Below, piece by piece: positions 53,409 to 62,314 of a stretch of DNA of 64,000 nt. Numbering within the stretch: the first letter of the stretch is position 1; every line of letters starts with the position of its first letter. The stretch is from the NCBI GenBank assembly GCA_023386585.1, contig JAEWJM010000007.1, positions 69,223 to 133,222 on the forward strand. The letters are read 5' to 3'. A program made the position numbers and the translations under genes. The notes beneath the pieces were generated by a model. The model worked only from the letters and a program-made list of their open reading frames with translations. It had not been told where the DNA came from and did no database searches. Source of the stretch: Bacteroidota bacterium (lineage in GTDB: Bacteria; Bacteroidota; Bacteroidia; Flavobacteriales; Flavobacteriaceae).

Positions 53409-53658
53409 GAAATTTTCAGCAGGCAATTCCACGGCAAGAAATTCGATTTTCGGGAATCTTTTGCTTGCGCTGTTTTTCTTCTTTATAACGTCTGTCTCAC
53501 AGGCACAATGCGCCATGTGCCGCGCTGCGCTTGAAGGCGAAGGCAACAAAGCCACTGCTGAAGCGGTTAACGACGGCATCGTTTACCTGATGATCATTCC
53601 GTACGTCTTGGTCGGTGTCATCATCTGGTTCATCTATAAAACCGGAAAGAAGAATTGA
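53398..53658 (+). CDS. Small CxxC membrane protein, last gene of the oxidase assembly operon
   Basis: 86 residues from the ATG at 53398. A signal peptide or first helix ends at VSQAQ, and the mature protein would start with CAMCRA, so a CxxC pair lies right at the predicted N-terminus. A second helix (about 62-80; IVYLMIIPYVLVGVIIWFIY) anchors it. No known family was recognised. The gene overlaps the DUF420 gene by 11 bases and ends exactly where the convergent DUF4403 gene ends. A metal-handling or disulfide role beside SCO is an inference. Confidence 0.7.
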   Translation: MLIKKFSAGNSTARNSIFGNLLLALFFFFITSVSQAQCAMCRAALEGEGNKATAEAVNDGIVYLMIIPYVLVGVIIWFIYKTGKKN

Positions 53659-55047
53659 TTATTTCAGTCCGTCAACCTTTACGCTGACGTCGCCGCTTAC
53701 CGTAATAAACGCGACGATCGCCTTATTGGTAAGCTGGATTTTCTTAAACTGGATGTCATTGAGATTGCCATTGACAAACACTCCCGGCATCGGAGAATAA
53801 TTTTTCAGGTATTTCTGCATATTCACTTTGCCTTCGTCCAGGTTGGGCTTGATCGAATACCGGCAACTTTCCTGGATTTTCCTCAAAATATACCCTTCCG
53901 CGAGCCAATTGGCTGTCCGCATCAACGCGCTTTTCGTTTCCAGCGCATAATCGAGTTTGTCAAAGTAGATCTCTTTGGTTTGCTCGTTATATTGCGGAAA
54001 CCCCGAAAGATACACTGTTCCGTTAATGCTTCCTGCAAGATCAAGTGCGATGATCATTCTGCCCTGCTTTTGCCAAAGTGACACATTTTGGACAGTTACC
54101 TTGCGGCTTCCCGATTCAAATGTCTGTCCCGCGAAGTTCTGCTTTATAATTCGCGAAGCGTCTTCATAGGTTGAAACAGCAACAACGTTTGCATTGATTT
54201 GGTCCGGCATTTTGCTTACGGGCTTCAGGACGACTTTATCGCGGTCAAATTTCGTGGCCGGCTTTTGACCGATCAAAGTTTCCATGTTGCATTTCAGGCC
54301 CATCCGAAAATTGATTTCGTCGCCCTTGAATTGGGCATCGGTTGTGTAAAGTTCAAGCGGTACGATCCGCAACCATGTCTGGTATTCCGGGCTCATCTCC
54401 ATCGGTGCGCAGATCTTTTCAAGCGCATCGAGCACGTTTGGCTTAAAATCCATCGAATTGGAAATGGCATTGTCGATGCTTTTCTCGATTTTGGATCGGA
54501 AAAGGCTGATTGTCGGATTGATGAGATAAGTTATGGGCACGCTTTTTCCCAAAACGGTTGTTGTCGGGCTCTCATTCCAGTCGAGCGATTCCAATTTGGT
54601 AACCGTATTCATTTTCCAGTTCGACAAATGAGTGTCGCTCACCAGCGTAACATTGCCATTCAGATTGAACTCTCGCGTGTTGTAAAGCGCGACGCCAAGT
54701 TTGTCGGTGCCGATTCTGTACCTAACAAATGCCTTTAAGGGAAGTACCGTCCGGATCTTGCCGTTGGTGTTCTTGATCTGGATCGGCGCCAGCTTCCAGA
54801 TCTTCATTTCGATATCGTCATCGTCAATCTTATTGTCTTCATAGATCAGTCCGGTCAGGAACTTATTTGCCTGGTTCTCCACATCCTTAAGTCGTACTGT
54901 CACCGGAAGGTTAATATACGAAACCGCATTTTCATATACCAGCGGCTCTGCATTGTCGGGTTCGGGTTTCATTGCTTCGATTTTTTTGGTCGATGCACAT
55001 CCGGTTAAAAATAGCGCGCCCAGCAGAGTAAGGATTTTTTTGGTCAT
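53659..55047 (-). CDS. DUF4403-family lipoprotein
   Basis: 462 residues from the ATG at 55047. The lipobox is LFLTGC with Cys17 (MTKKILTLLGALFLTGC). The rest is DUF4403-like: NLPVTVRLKDVENQANKFL, long beta-strand repeats, and ISLFRSKIEKSIDNAIS. The family is thought to be a lipid-binding envelope protein with tandem TULIP-like folds, but no function is established. It is transcribed toward the oxidase assembly operon, with zero bases between the two stops. A promoter match lies 18 bases before the ATG. Confidence 0.85.
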   Translation of the reverse strand: MTKKILTLLGALFLTGCASTKKIEAMKPEPDNAEPLVYENAVSYINLPVTVRLKDVENQANKFLTGLIYEDNKIDDDDIEMKIWKLAPIQIKNTNGKIRTVLPLKAFVRYRIGTDKLGVALYNTREFNLNGNVTLVSDTHLSNWKMNTVTKLESLDWNESPTTTVLGKSVPITYLINPTISLFRSKIEKSIDNAISNSMDFKPNVLDALEKICAPMEMSPEYQTWLRIVPLELYTTDAQFKGDEINFRMGLKCNMETLIGQKPATKFDRDKVVLKPVSKMPDQINANVVAVSTYEDASRIIKQNFAGQTFESGSRKVTVQNVSLWQKQGRMIIALDLAGSINGTVYLSGFPQYNEQTKEIYFDKLDYALETKSALMRTANWLAEGYILRKIQESCRYSIKPNLDEGKVNMQKYLKNYSPMPGVFVNGNLNDIQFKKIQLTNKAIVAFITVSGDVSVKVDGLK

Positions 55048-55065
55048 TATGTTGTAAATTGGATG

Positions 55066-55073
55066 CAAATTTA
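55066..55073 (-). promoter_or_regulatory. Promoter -7 element of the DUF4403 gene
   Basis: The minus strand reads TAAATTTG, 18 bases before the ATG at 55047. It overlaps the alternative TTG start at 55068 and so rules against it. Confidence 0.6.
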
Positions 55074-55158
55074 GGAAAATGGCATTGTAACAAATAGTAA
55101 TCTATTCAGTCTTATCGGCTGGTGATAAAAAATTTTCTGCGCCTAAATTCAACGTCCC

Positions 55159-55860
55159 ATGATCGAAATCCACGACCTCCATAAATCATATAAAACAGGA
55201 AACTCGGAGTTGCATGTCCTAAAAGGGATAAATTTTAGCATCGGCGAAGGTGAGTTGGTAGCGATTATGGGCTCGTCGGGTTCTGGTAAATCTACATTGC
55301 TCAACATCCTCGGAATCCTCGACGAAGCCGATTCCGGAACTTATCATCTTGACTGCGTCGCGATCAAAAATCTCAACGAAACGGTGGCATCGCGCTATCG
55401 GAACAAATTTCTCGGATTTGTGTTCCAGTCTTTTAACCTGATTAATTATAAGAATGCACTCGATAACGTCGCGATGCCGCTTTATTATCAGGGAATTAAG
55501 CGCAAACAACGCAACGAGATCGCGATGGATTACCTGAAAAGGGTTGGACTCGAATCACATGCACACCATTTGCCTAGTGAACTTTCGGGCGGACAAAAAC
55601 AACGCGTTGCAATTGCCCGTGCGCTGGCTTCCAAGCCAAAAGTGTTGCTCGCTGATGAACCAACTGGTGCGCTCGACACGAAAACTTCGTATGAGGTTAT
55701 GGAGCTGATCCAGGAAATCAACGACGAAGGAAAAACCATCCTGATTGTAACGCACGAACCTGATATTGCTGCCATGTGCAAACGCAATGTCGTCCTGAAA
55801 GACGGCGTCATTATAGACGATAAGACAATCACCCAACAACGTGCTGCGAGCTATGTTTAA
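55159..55860 (+). CDS. ABC transporter ATP-binding protein, MacB/LolD type
   Basis: 233 residues. Walker A GSSGSGKST, Q-loop FVFQSFNLINYKN, signature LSGGQKQRVAIARAL, Walker B VLLADEPTGALDT and the switch His in ILIVTHEP are all present. It energises the two FtsX-type permeases that follow. The start of the first permease overlaps its end by 8 bases. This is the MacAB/LolCDE superfamily, which uses ATP to push substrates out from the periplasmic side rather than across the inner membrane. Confidence 0.94.
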   Translation: MIEIHDLHKSYKTGNSELHVLKGINFSIGEGELVAIMGSSGSGKSTLLNILGILDEADSGTYHLDCVAIKNLNETVASRYRNKFLGFVFQSFNLINYKNALDNVAMPLYYQGIKRKQRNEIAMDYLKRVGLESHAHHLPSELSGGQKQRVAIARALASKPKVLLADEPTGALDTKTSYEVMELIQEINDEGKTILIVTHEPDIAAMCKRNVVLKDGVIIDDKTITQQRAASYV

Positions 55861-57097
55861 CGTCGAGCGCTGGCAGGAAATATTTGAGGCGATCTCAAAA
55901 AATAAACTCCGCACAATTCTGACGGGGATCTCTGTAGCATCCGGAATATTCATTCTTGTAATTTTGCTTGGCGCCGGCAAAGGCTTGCAGAACGGCATCG
56001 AAAAACAATTCGAACGCGACGCCGCGGGAATCATTGAGGTTTGGACCGGCGTCACAACCAAGGAATACAAAGGCTTAAACCCGGGAAGGCAGATTCAGCT
56101 TCACAATAGCGATTATGATATGTCGCTGCAGAAATTCGGTCCCGGACTTGAGAAAAAAGCCTCCACGTACAACTTCTGGAACGGCAATGTCGCCTACGGA
56201 AAGGAAACCGGAAATTACCAATATCGCGGTTGTTATCCCGACTATCAATTTATCGAGAATGCGACGATTACCGAAGGCCGTTTCGTCAACAACAACGATG
56301 TTGCGCATTTCGAAAAAGTCGCGGTTATCGGAGGAAAAATCCAAAGTGATTTGTTTAAAGGTGCGAATCCTGTTGGAAAACAAATTACGATCAACACGAT
56401 TCCGTTTACCATTATCGGCGTTTTTACCGATCCCGCCGGCGAACGTGAAGAGTCGAGGATTTACATTCCCATCTCAACAACCCAAAAGGTTTTCGGGATA
56501 GGCGACAAAATCAGCAACCTTTTTTATACTTTGAAGAAGGTCGAAGATTACGACAAAGCTTTGGCCGCTTCAACGCAATTTTCGGAACGGCTGACCGAAA
56601 TGTTGCGCAGCCGGAACAAAGTGGCGCCGGATGATGAAGGCGCCATCGGAATTCACAATTCGGTTGAGGATGCCAAGCAGTTTTACGACCTGAATCTGTA
56701 CATCAGGCTGTTCTTCTGGTGGGTCGGAATCTGCACGATCATCGCCGGAGTCGTTGGCGTAAGTAATATTATGCTGATTGTGGTTCGCGAACGTACCAAG
56801 GAAATCGGCATCCGAAAAGCTCTTGGCGCTTCACCCTGGTCGATCGTCGGAATGATATTGCACGAATCGATTTTCATTACAACCATTGCCGGATTCACCG
56901 GCTTGTTGATGAGCCTTTTGCTGCTTGAAGTCGTTGGCCCGCAAATTAAAAGCGAATACTTTATAAATCCGCAGGTGGATTTCGGGATCGCATTTACAAC
57001 GTTGATCCTGCTCATCGTTGCGGGAGCGCTTGCCGGCTTCTTTCCGGCTTACCGGGCGGCGCGAATTAAACCGATTGTTGCATTAAGAGACGAATAA
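55853..57097 (+). CDS. MacB/FtsX-type permease, first copy
   Basis: 414 residues from the ATG at 55853. Layout: N-terminal helix (about 20-42; LTGISVASGIFILVILLGAG), a periplasmic MacB-like domain (about 45-280), and three C-terminal helices. The conserved motif SNIMLIVVRERTKEIGIRKALGA lies between helices 2 and 3. It pairs with the next gene, which has the same layout, so the pump is likely a heterodimer. The two permeases differ clearly in their periplasmic parts. Confidence 0.92.
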   Translation: MFNVERWQEIFEAISKNKLRTILTGISVASGIFILVILLGAGKGLQNGIEKQFERDAAGIIEVWTGVTTKEYKGLNPGRQIQLHNSDYDMSLQKFGPGLEKKASTYNFWNGNVAYGKETGNYQYRGCYPDYQFIENATITEGRFVNNNDVAHFEKVAVIGGKIQSDLFKGANPVGKQITINTIPFTIIGVFTDPAGEREESRIYIPISTTQKVFGIGDKISNLFYTLKKVEDYDKALAASTQFSERLTEMLRSRNKVAPDDEGAIGIHNSVEDAKQFYDLNLYIRLFFWWVGICTIIAGVVGVSNIMLIVVRERTKEIGIRKALGASPWSIVGMILHESIFITTIAGFTGLLMSLLLLEVVGPQIKSEYFINPQVDFGIAFTTLILLIVAGALAGFFPAYRAARIKPIVALRDE

Positions 57098-57098
57098 T

Positions 57099-58364
57099 AT
57101 GTTCGACAGGGATAAGTGGAATGAAATACTCGAAGCGCTCAGCGCGAATACCTTCAGGACGATCCTGACGGCGTTTGGCGTATTCTGGGGAATTTTCATT
57201 CTTGTGATTTTGCTCGCAGCGGGTAACGGACTCGAAAACGGAGTGAAGCAGGGATTTTCGGGAATCGCCACGAACACCATGTTCATGTGGACGCAACCCA
57301 CATCAAAGCCTTATAAAGGCCTCGCGCAAGGACGGCAATTCAATTTTAAGAATGCGGATGTTCCGGCGCTAAAGGAAAACTTTCCCGATTTGCTGTACGT
57401 TTCGCCGCGAAACCAGCTTGGCGGTTACGAAGGTGCGAACAACGTAACCCGCGGAACACAAACCGGGGCGTATACAATATTGGGTGATTATCCGGAGCTG
57501 ACCTCGCAGGAATCGATGTCAATCACCAAAGGCCGCTTCATTAACTACGGCGACATAAACGGCAAACGAAAAGTTGCGGTGATCGGCGAGGGCGTTATCA
57601 AAGAGCTGTACGGCAAAACCGAAGAGCCGCTCGGAACTTATGTTACGATTAACGGTGTCAATTTCATGATCGTCGGAGTTTATAAATCGAAGAACAACAA
57701 TCACGGCGACGCGGAATCGGCGCAAAAAAATATTTTTATTCCATTTACGACTTTCCAGCAGGCATTTAACTTTGGCGATACCGTGGGCTGGATGGCATTT
57801 ACCGCAAAAGATGGCGCATCGATTACCGAACTTAAGCCGGAAATCCTGAAATTTATGCGGTCACGGCACGACATCAGCCCGGATGATGAGCGTGCAGTGG
57901 GCAACTTCGACTTGTATGAAGAATTCAGTAAAGTTCAGGGACTTTTCATGATTCTTCGCGTGATCGCGTATTTTGTAGGAACGCTGGTTTTGCTTTCGGG
58001 CGTCATCGGAATCTCGAATATCATGTTGATCGTCGTAAAAGAACGAACAAAGGAAATCGGCATCCGGCGTGCGTTGGGAGCAACACCGGGAGCAATCCGC
58101 TCGCAAATCCTGACTGAAGCGATTTTCTTAACGATCATCGCCGGAATGGCCGGGATCGCCGTTGCAACCGGAATCCTGTTTGGAATTAACAAGCTACTCG
58201 ACTCAATGCCAAGCGAAGACCGAATGTTTACCAATCCTGGTGTCGATCTGCCGGTGGTTTTTGTGGCACTGCTGATATTGGTCGGAAGCGGACTCCTGGC
58301 AGGGTTCATTCCGGCGCAAATTGCAATCCGCGTTAAACCCGTCGACGCGCTAAGAACCGAATAA
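57099..58364 (+). CDS. MacB/FtsX-type permease, second copy
   Basis: 421 residues, starting one base after the previous stop. It has the same layout as the first: TAFGVFWGIFILVILLAAGN at the first helix, a periplasmic domain, then SNIMLIVVKERTKEIGIRRALGA and three C-terminal helices. About half of the membrane and motif residues match the first copy. The two together with the ATPase form a MacB-like exporter. A periplasmic adaptor gene follows 20 bases later. Confidence 0.92.
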   Translation: MFDRDKWNEILEALSANTFRTILTAFGVFWGIFILVILLAAGNGLENGVKQGFSGIATNTMFMWTQPTSKPYKGLAQGRQFNFKNADVPALKENFPDLLYVSPRNQLGGYEGANNVTRGTQTGAYTILGDYPELTSQESMSITKGRFINYGDINGKRKVAVIGEGVIKELYGKTEEPLGTYVTINGVNFMIVGVYKSKNNNHGDAESAQKNIFIPFTTFQQAFNFGDTVGWMAFTAKDGASITELKPEILKFMRSRHDISPDDERAVGNFDLYEEFSKVQGLFMILRVIAYFVGTLVLLSGVIGISNIMLIVVKERTKEIGIRRALGATPGAIRSQILTEAIFLTIIAGMAGIAVATGILFGINKLLDSMPSEDRMFTNPGVDLPVVFVALLILVGSGLLAGFIPAQIAIRVKPVDALRTE

Positions 58365-58384
58365 ATCATCATCAACCATATAAA

Positions 58385-59503
58385 ATGAAAAAAGGAGTTA
58401 CCATTACCATATTGTTATTTATTGCCATCGTTTTTGTCGGCTCACTTTATTATTTGTACGCGAAAAATCAGGAAGCGCCGGTAACTTATGAAACCGAGAT
58501 GCCGGAAATTCGGACAATCACCAAGACCACGATCGCGACCGGAAATATTGTTCCCGACGAAGAGGTACTTATCAAGCCGAATATTTCGGGAATTATCGAA
58601 GAGATTTACATCGAAGCCGGTGGATTTGTCAAGGCGGGCGACATGATTGCCAAAATCCGCGTGGTGCCAAACGTTTCGAACCTGAACGCCACGCAAAATG
58701 AAGTCCGCACCGCAAAAATCAACCTCGATAACCAGCAGAAAGTTTACAATCGCCACAAGACTCTTTTTGACAAAGGCGTGATTTCGGCTAACGATTTCGA
58801 TGCCGCCGAAGTTGCCTACAAACAGGCGAAACAGAATTACGACGCAACGCGCCAAAGCTACGAGATCGTAAAGACAGGAACCACTGCCGGACTCGGAAGC
58901 GCCGCAAATACGTTGATCCGTTCAACGGTAACGGGAATGGTGCTCGATGTTCCGGTGAAAGTCGGAAACCAGGTCATCGAAAGCAACAATTTCAACGAAG
59001 GAACTACGATCGCCAGCTTGGCTGATGTGGGCAAAATGATTTTTGTGGGAAAAGTCGACGAGTCGGAAGTCGGCAAAATCAAAGAAAAACTTCCAATCGA
59101 AATTACTGTTGGAGCGATCGAAAACAAGAAATTCGACGCGGTCCTTGAATACATTGCGCCGAAAGGAAAAACCGAAAATGGCGCCATCCAATTCGAGATC
59201 AAGGGCGCGCTCAAGAACCGCGATACGACTTTCATCCGCGCCGGGCTGAGCGCAAATGCTTCCATCATTCTTGAGAAAGCCGACAACGTGCTTTCAGTCA
59301 AGGAAGCCTTGGTACAGTTTGACGACAAGACGCAAAAGCCTTTTGTCGAAGTCGAAACCGCGCCGCAGAAGTTTGAAAAGCGCAACGTTACGCTTGGCGT
59401 GAGCGATGGCATCTATGTGGAAATCAAGGACGGCGTCAAGAAAGGCGAAAAGATTAAGGTTTGGAACCTCGGGCTGAAGAAAGACGATGCGCCGAAACAG
59501 TAA
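58385..59503 (+). CDS. Periplasmic adaptor (HlyD/MacA family), first copy
   Basis: 372 residues. One N-terminal anchor (about 5-24; VTITILLFIAIVFVGSLYYLY) precedes the lipoyl/barrel-sandwich half (about 55-95), a coiled-coil hairpin (about 98-160; NLNATQNEVRTAKINLDNQ), then the second half-motif and beta-barrel (about 185-300). It links the inner-membrane permeases to a TolC channel. A second adaptor lies downstream of tolC, so this operon carries two. It ends 70 bases before tolC. Confidence 0.92.
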   Translation: MKKGVTITILLFIAIVFVGSLYYLYAKNQEAPVTYETEMPEIRTITKTTIATGNIVPDEEVLIKPNISGIIEEIYIEAGGFVKAGDMIAKIRVVPNVSNLNATQNEVRTAKINLDNQQKVYNRHKTLFDKGVISANDFDAAEVAYKQAKQNYDATRQSYEIVKTGTTAGLGSAANTLIRSTVTGMVLDVPVKVGNQVIESNNFNEGTTIASLADVGKMIFVGKVDESEVGKIKEKLPIEITVGAIENKKFDAVLEYIAPKGKTENGAIQFEIKGALKNRDTTFIRAGLSANASIILEKADNVLSVKEALVQFDDKTQKPFVEVETAPQKFEKRNVTLGVSDGIYVEIKDGVKKGEKIKVWNLGLKKDDAPKQ

Positions 59504-59538
59504 TGCCAATAAAAAATTCCTGATTATTAAAATATATT

Positions 59539-59546
59539 TAAATTTG
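59539..59546 (+). promoter_or_regulatory. Internal promoter -7 element before the TolC gene
   Basis: Perfect TAAATTTG, 27 bases before the tolC ATG at 59574 and 3 bases before an in-frame ATG at 59550. Confidence 0.5.
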
Positions 59547-59573
59547 CGGATGTTCCGCCCGTCATTTTCAATT

Positions 59574-61013
59574 ATGAAGAAAAAACTCTGCGTTTGCTTA
59601 CTGCTGCTTTTGGTCGGATCTTTTTCGGCAACTGCCCAGGCGAAAAAATGGACGCTGTCCGAATGTGTCGAATACGCGCTGAAAAACAACATTTCAATCA
59701 AACAGAGTGCGCTTGACATCGATCTGGCGCAAATCGACAAAAAAGGCGCACTTGGAAATTACCTTCCATCGATAAACGCGAATGGCTCACATTCGTGGAA
59801 TATCGGACTTAACCAAAACATCACGACCGGCCTTCTTGAAAATCAGACAACGCAGTTTACATCGGCAAATATCAACGTCGGAGTCAACATCTACAGCGGC
59901 TTGCAGACACAAAACCGTATGCGACGCGCAAAAATGGCGTTGATAGCTGCGCAATACCAGCTTTCGAAAATGCAGGATGACGTGTCGCTCAATGTGGCCA
60001 ATGCTTTTCTTCAGATTCTTTTCAACAAGGAAAACCTGAAGGTGCAACAGCAACAGCTCGCGTTAAATCAGCAGCAATTCCAACGCACACAAGAACTGGT
60101 AAATGCAGGGTCAACGCCACGCGGCGATTTAATGGACATGAAAGCGACCGTTGCGGCAAGCGATCTCGCTATAATCAATGCTGAAAATGCGCTGTTGATC
60201 TCAAAACTCAGCCTTGCGCAGTTGCTTCAGCTTGACGACTTCCAGAATTTTGATATCGCCGATGAAGATTATACTGCGGAGCAAAGCCAGACGATGCTCG
60301 AAACGCCGGAATCAATTTACGACAAGGCAAAGGAAACACGCGTCGAGCTGAAAATTGCACGCGCCAACCTGGACATTGCCGAACGGGACGTGAAAATATC
60401 ACGCGGCGCATTGCAGCCGACGCTTCAGGGCTTTTATAGCTTCAGTACGCGCGCCGGATATTCCGACCATGTTGTGGGCGTTGTTTCCAATGTTGAAAAC
60501 CCGACCACGGTAATCGGAACTGTTGAAGGAACAGGTCAAAACGTAATTGCGCCAAATTATTCGCCGGTACTTGGGCCTGCGCTGCCGGTATTCGATCAGT
60601 TCGACGAGAACAAAGGGCATTCGTTCGGAATTCAGGTCAGCATACCGATCCTAAATGGTTTCAGCGCATCAAACAATGTCAACCGCTCAAAGGTTGCGCT
60701 TGAACGCTATAAAATTGCCTATTCACAAGCCGAACTTGACCTCGAACGCAATGTTTATACGGCATTCACCGATGCAAAAGGTGCCCTCAATGCATACGAA
60801 TCTGCTTCGGCCGCACTGGAAGCGAGGCAAAGCGCCTTTAACTACGCAAAGGAAAAATACGATGTCGGAATCATGAATGCATTTGATTTCAATCAGGCGC
60901 AGACGTTGCTGTCAACCGCGCAATCGGATTTACTCCGCGCGAAATACGATTATATTTTCAGGGTCAAAGTCGTTGAATTTTACTTTGGCATTCCGATAAC
61001 ACAAACTAAATAA
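59574..61013 (+). CDS. TolC-family outer-membrane efflux protein
   Basis: 479 residues from the ATG at 59574 (MKKKLCVCLLLLLVG), with a signal peptide ending at SATAQ. Two repeats of helical hairpin plus beta-strand (about 25-230 and 260-475) follow the TolC plan. WTLSECVEYALKNNISIKQS opens the first and LERNVYTAFTDAKGALNAYES opens the second. It forms the outer-membrane duct. Members of this Bacteroidetes branch pair with MacB-type pumps. Its own internal promoter allows separate expression with the second adaptor. Confidence 0.92.
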   Translation: MKKKLCVCLLLLLVGSFSATAQAKKWTLSECVEYALKNNISIKQSALDIDLAQIDKKGALGNYLPSINANGSHSWNIGLNQNITTGLLENQTTQFTSANINVGVNIYSGLQTQNRMRRAKMALIAAQYQLSKMQDDVSLNVANAFLQILFNKENLKVQQQQLALNQQQFQRTQELVNAGSTPRGDLMDMKATVAASDLAIINAENALLISKLSLAQLLQLDDFQNFDIADEDYTAEQSQTMLETPESIYDKAKETRVELKIARANLDIAERDVKISRGALQPTLQGFYSFSTRAGYSDHVVGVVSNVENPTTVIGTVEGTGQNVIAPNYSPVLGPALPVFDQFDENKGHSFGIQVSIPILNGFSASNNVNRSKVALERYKIAYSQAELDLERNVYTAFTDAKGALNAYESASAALEARQSAFNYAKEKYDVGIMNAFDFNQAQTLLSTAQSDLLRAKYDYIFRVKVVEFYFGIPITQTK

Positions 61014-61015
61014 TT

Positions 61016-62314
61016 ATGTCTAAAAAGTCGATCTATTACCTGATTGGAGGCGCTCTTGGCGTGGTGATCCTGCTGCTTATCCTGGCCAAAACGGGTGTTC
61101 TTGGCGGCAAGCCAACCGGTGTTGAAGTTGAAACGGCAAAGGTCGACCAGATTACTATCGTTGAAACAGTATCGGCTACAGGAAAAATTCAGCCGGAGGT
61201 TGAGGTTAAGATATCGTCTGAAGTTTCGGGCGAGATCATTGATCTTCCGGTGAAAGAAGGACAGACCGTGAAGAAAGGCGATCTTCTTGTAAAGATCAAC
61301 CCCGATCTTTATACTTCCGGATATAACCGGACAATTTCAAACCTTTCAGGAACGAAAGCAGGGTTAAGCCAGGCTGATGCGCAATTCAGGGAAGCCAAAG
61401 CGAGCTATGACCGCAACAAAGGACTTTACGAAAAAGGGATAATTTCAAAAGCGGATTGGGATAAGGCAGTTTCTGCATTTGAGGTTGCGAAGGCGACCAA
61501 GCAATCGGCTTATTACAATGTGCAAAGTGCGGCTGCTACCGTGAATGAGGCAAAAGACAATCTTGGACGTACGACAATTTATTCGCCTGCAGATGGGACA
61601 ATTTCGATGTTAAATGTCGAATTGGGCGAACGAGTGCTGGGAACTCAACAAATGACCGGCACAGAAATCCTTCGTGTCGCAAACCTGAACAATATGGAAG
61701 TTGAGGTTGATGTGAACGAAAACGACATCGTTAAAATCAGCGTTGGTGATTCAGCGAAGGTTGAAGTCGATGCGTACCTGAAAAAGGAATTCCGCGGAAT
61801 CGTAACCAGCATTTCCAACTCGGCAAGCACCGCGCTCACAGCCGACCAGGTAACTAATTTTAAAGTTAAGATCAGGATTTTGAAGGAATCCTATCAGGAT
61901 CTGCTGGAAGGCAAGCCAGCGAGCTATTCGCCATTCAGGCCGGGAATGACCGCAACCGTTGACATTATCACCAAAAGGAAGGAAAATGTGATCGGTGTTC
62001 CGATAAGCGCGGTAGTTGTGAAAACCGACACAACGGCATCAAAGAAAATAGTTGTCGCGAAAAAGGACGACCAAAAAGTAAAGGCAAAGAGCGACAAGAA
62101 ATTTGAATGTGTTTTCGTGAAATCGGGTGATAAAGCCAAACTTCGCGTTATCAAAACCGGAATTCAGGACGACACGAATATCGAGGTTGTCAGCGGACTC
62201 AAAAAAGGCGATGTTGTAATTACCGGCCCATACACAACAGTTACCAAAGAGCTTAAACCTGGGGATATGGTAACGGTTGCATCCGACAAGCCAAAGGAAA
62301 AGCCGAAAAAATAA
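61016..62314 (+). CDS. Periplasmic adaptor (HlyD/MacA family), second copy
   Basis: 432 residues. An N-terminal anchor (about 6-25) precedes the first biotinyl-lipoyl half (TGKIQPEVEVKISSEVSGEI), a long coiled-coil hairpin (about 100-180) and the second half (TIYSPADGTISMLNVELGER). A beta-barrel and C-terminal region with a charged low-complexity tail (KPKEKPKK) complete it. It starts 2 bases after tolC and overlaps the tsaB start by 1 base. With two adaptors and one channel, the operon may serve one pump with alternative adaptors or a mixed hexamer. Confidence 0.92.
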   Translation: MSKKSIYYLIGGALGVVILLLILAKTGVLGGKPTGVEVETAKVDQITIVETVSATGKIQPEVEVKISSEVSGEIIDLPVKEGQTVKKGDLLVKINPDLYTSGYNRTISNLSGTKAGLSQADAQFREAKASYDRNKGLYEKGIISKADWDKAVSAFEVAKATKQSAYYNVQSAAATVNEAKDNLGRTTIYSPADGTISMLNVELGERVLGTQQMTGTEILRVANLNNMEVEVDVNENDIVKISVGDSAKVEVDAYLKKEFRGIVTSISNSASTALTADQVTNFKVKIRILKESYQDLLEGKPASYSPFRPGMTATVDIITKRKENVIGVPISAVVVKTDTTASKKIVVAKKDDQKVKAKSDKKFECVFVKSGDKAKLRVIKTGIQDDTNIEVVSGLKKGDVVITGPYTTVTKELKPGDMVTVASDKPKEKPKK

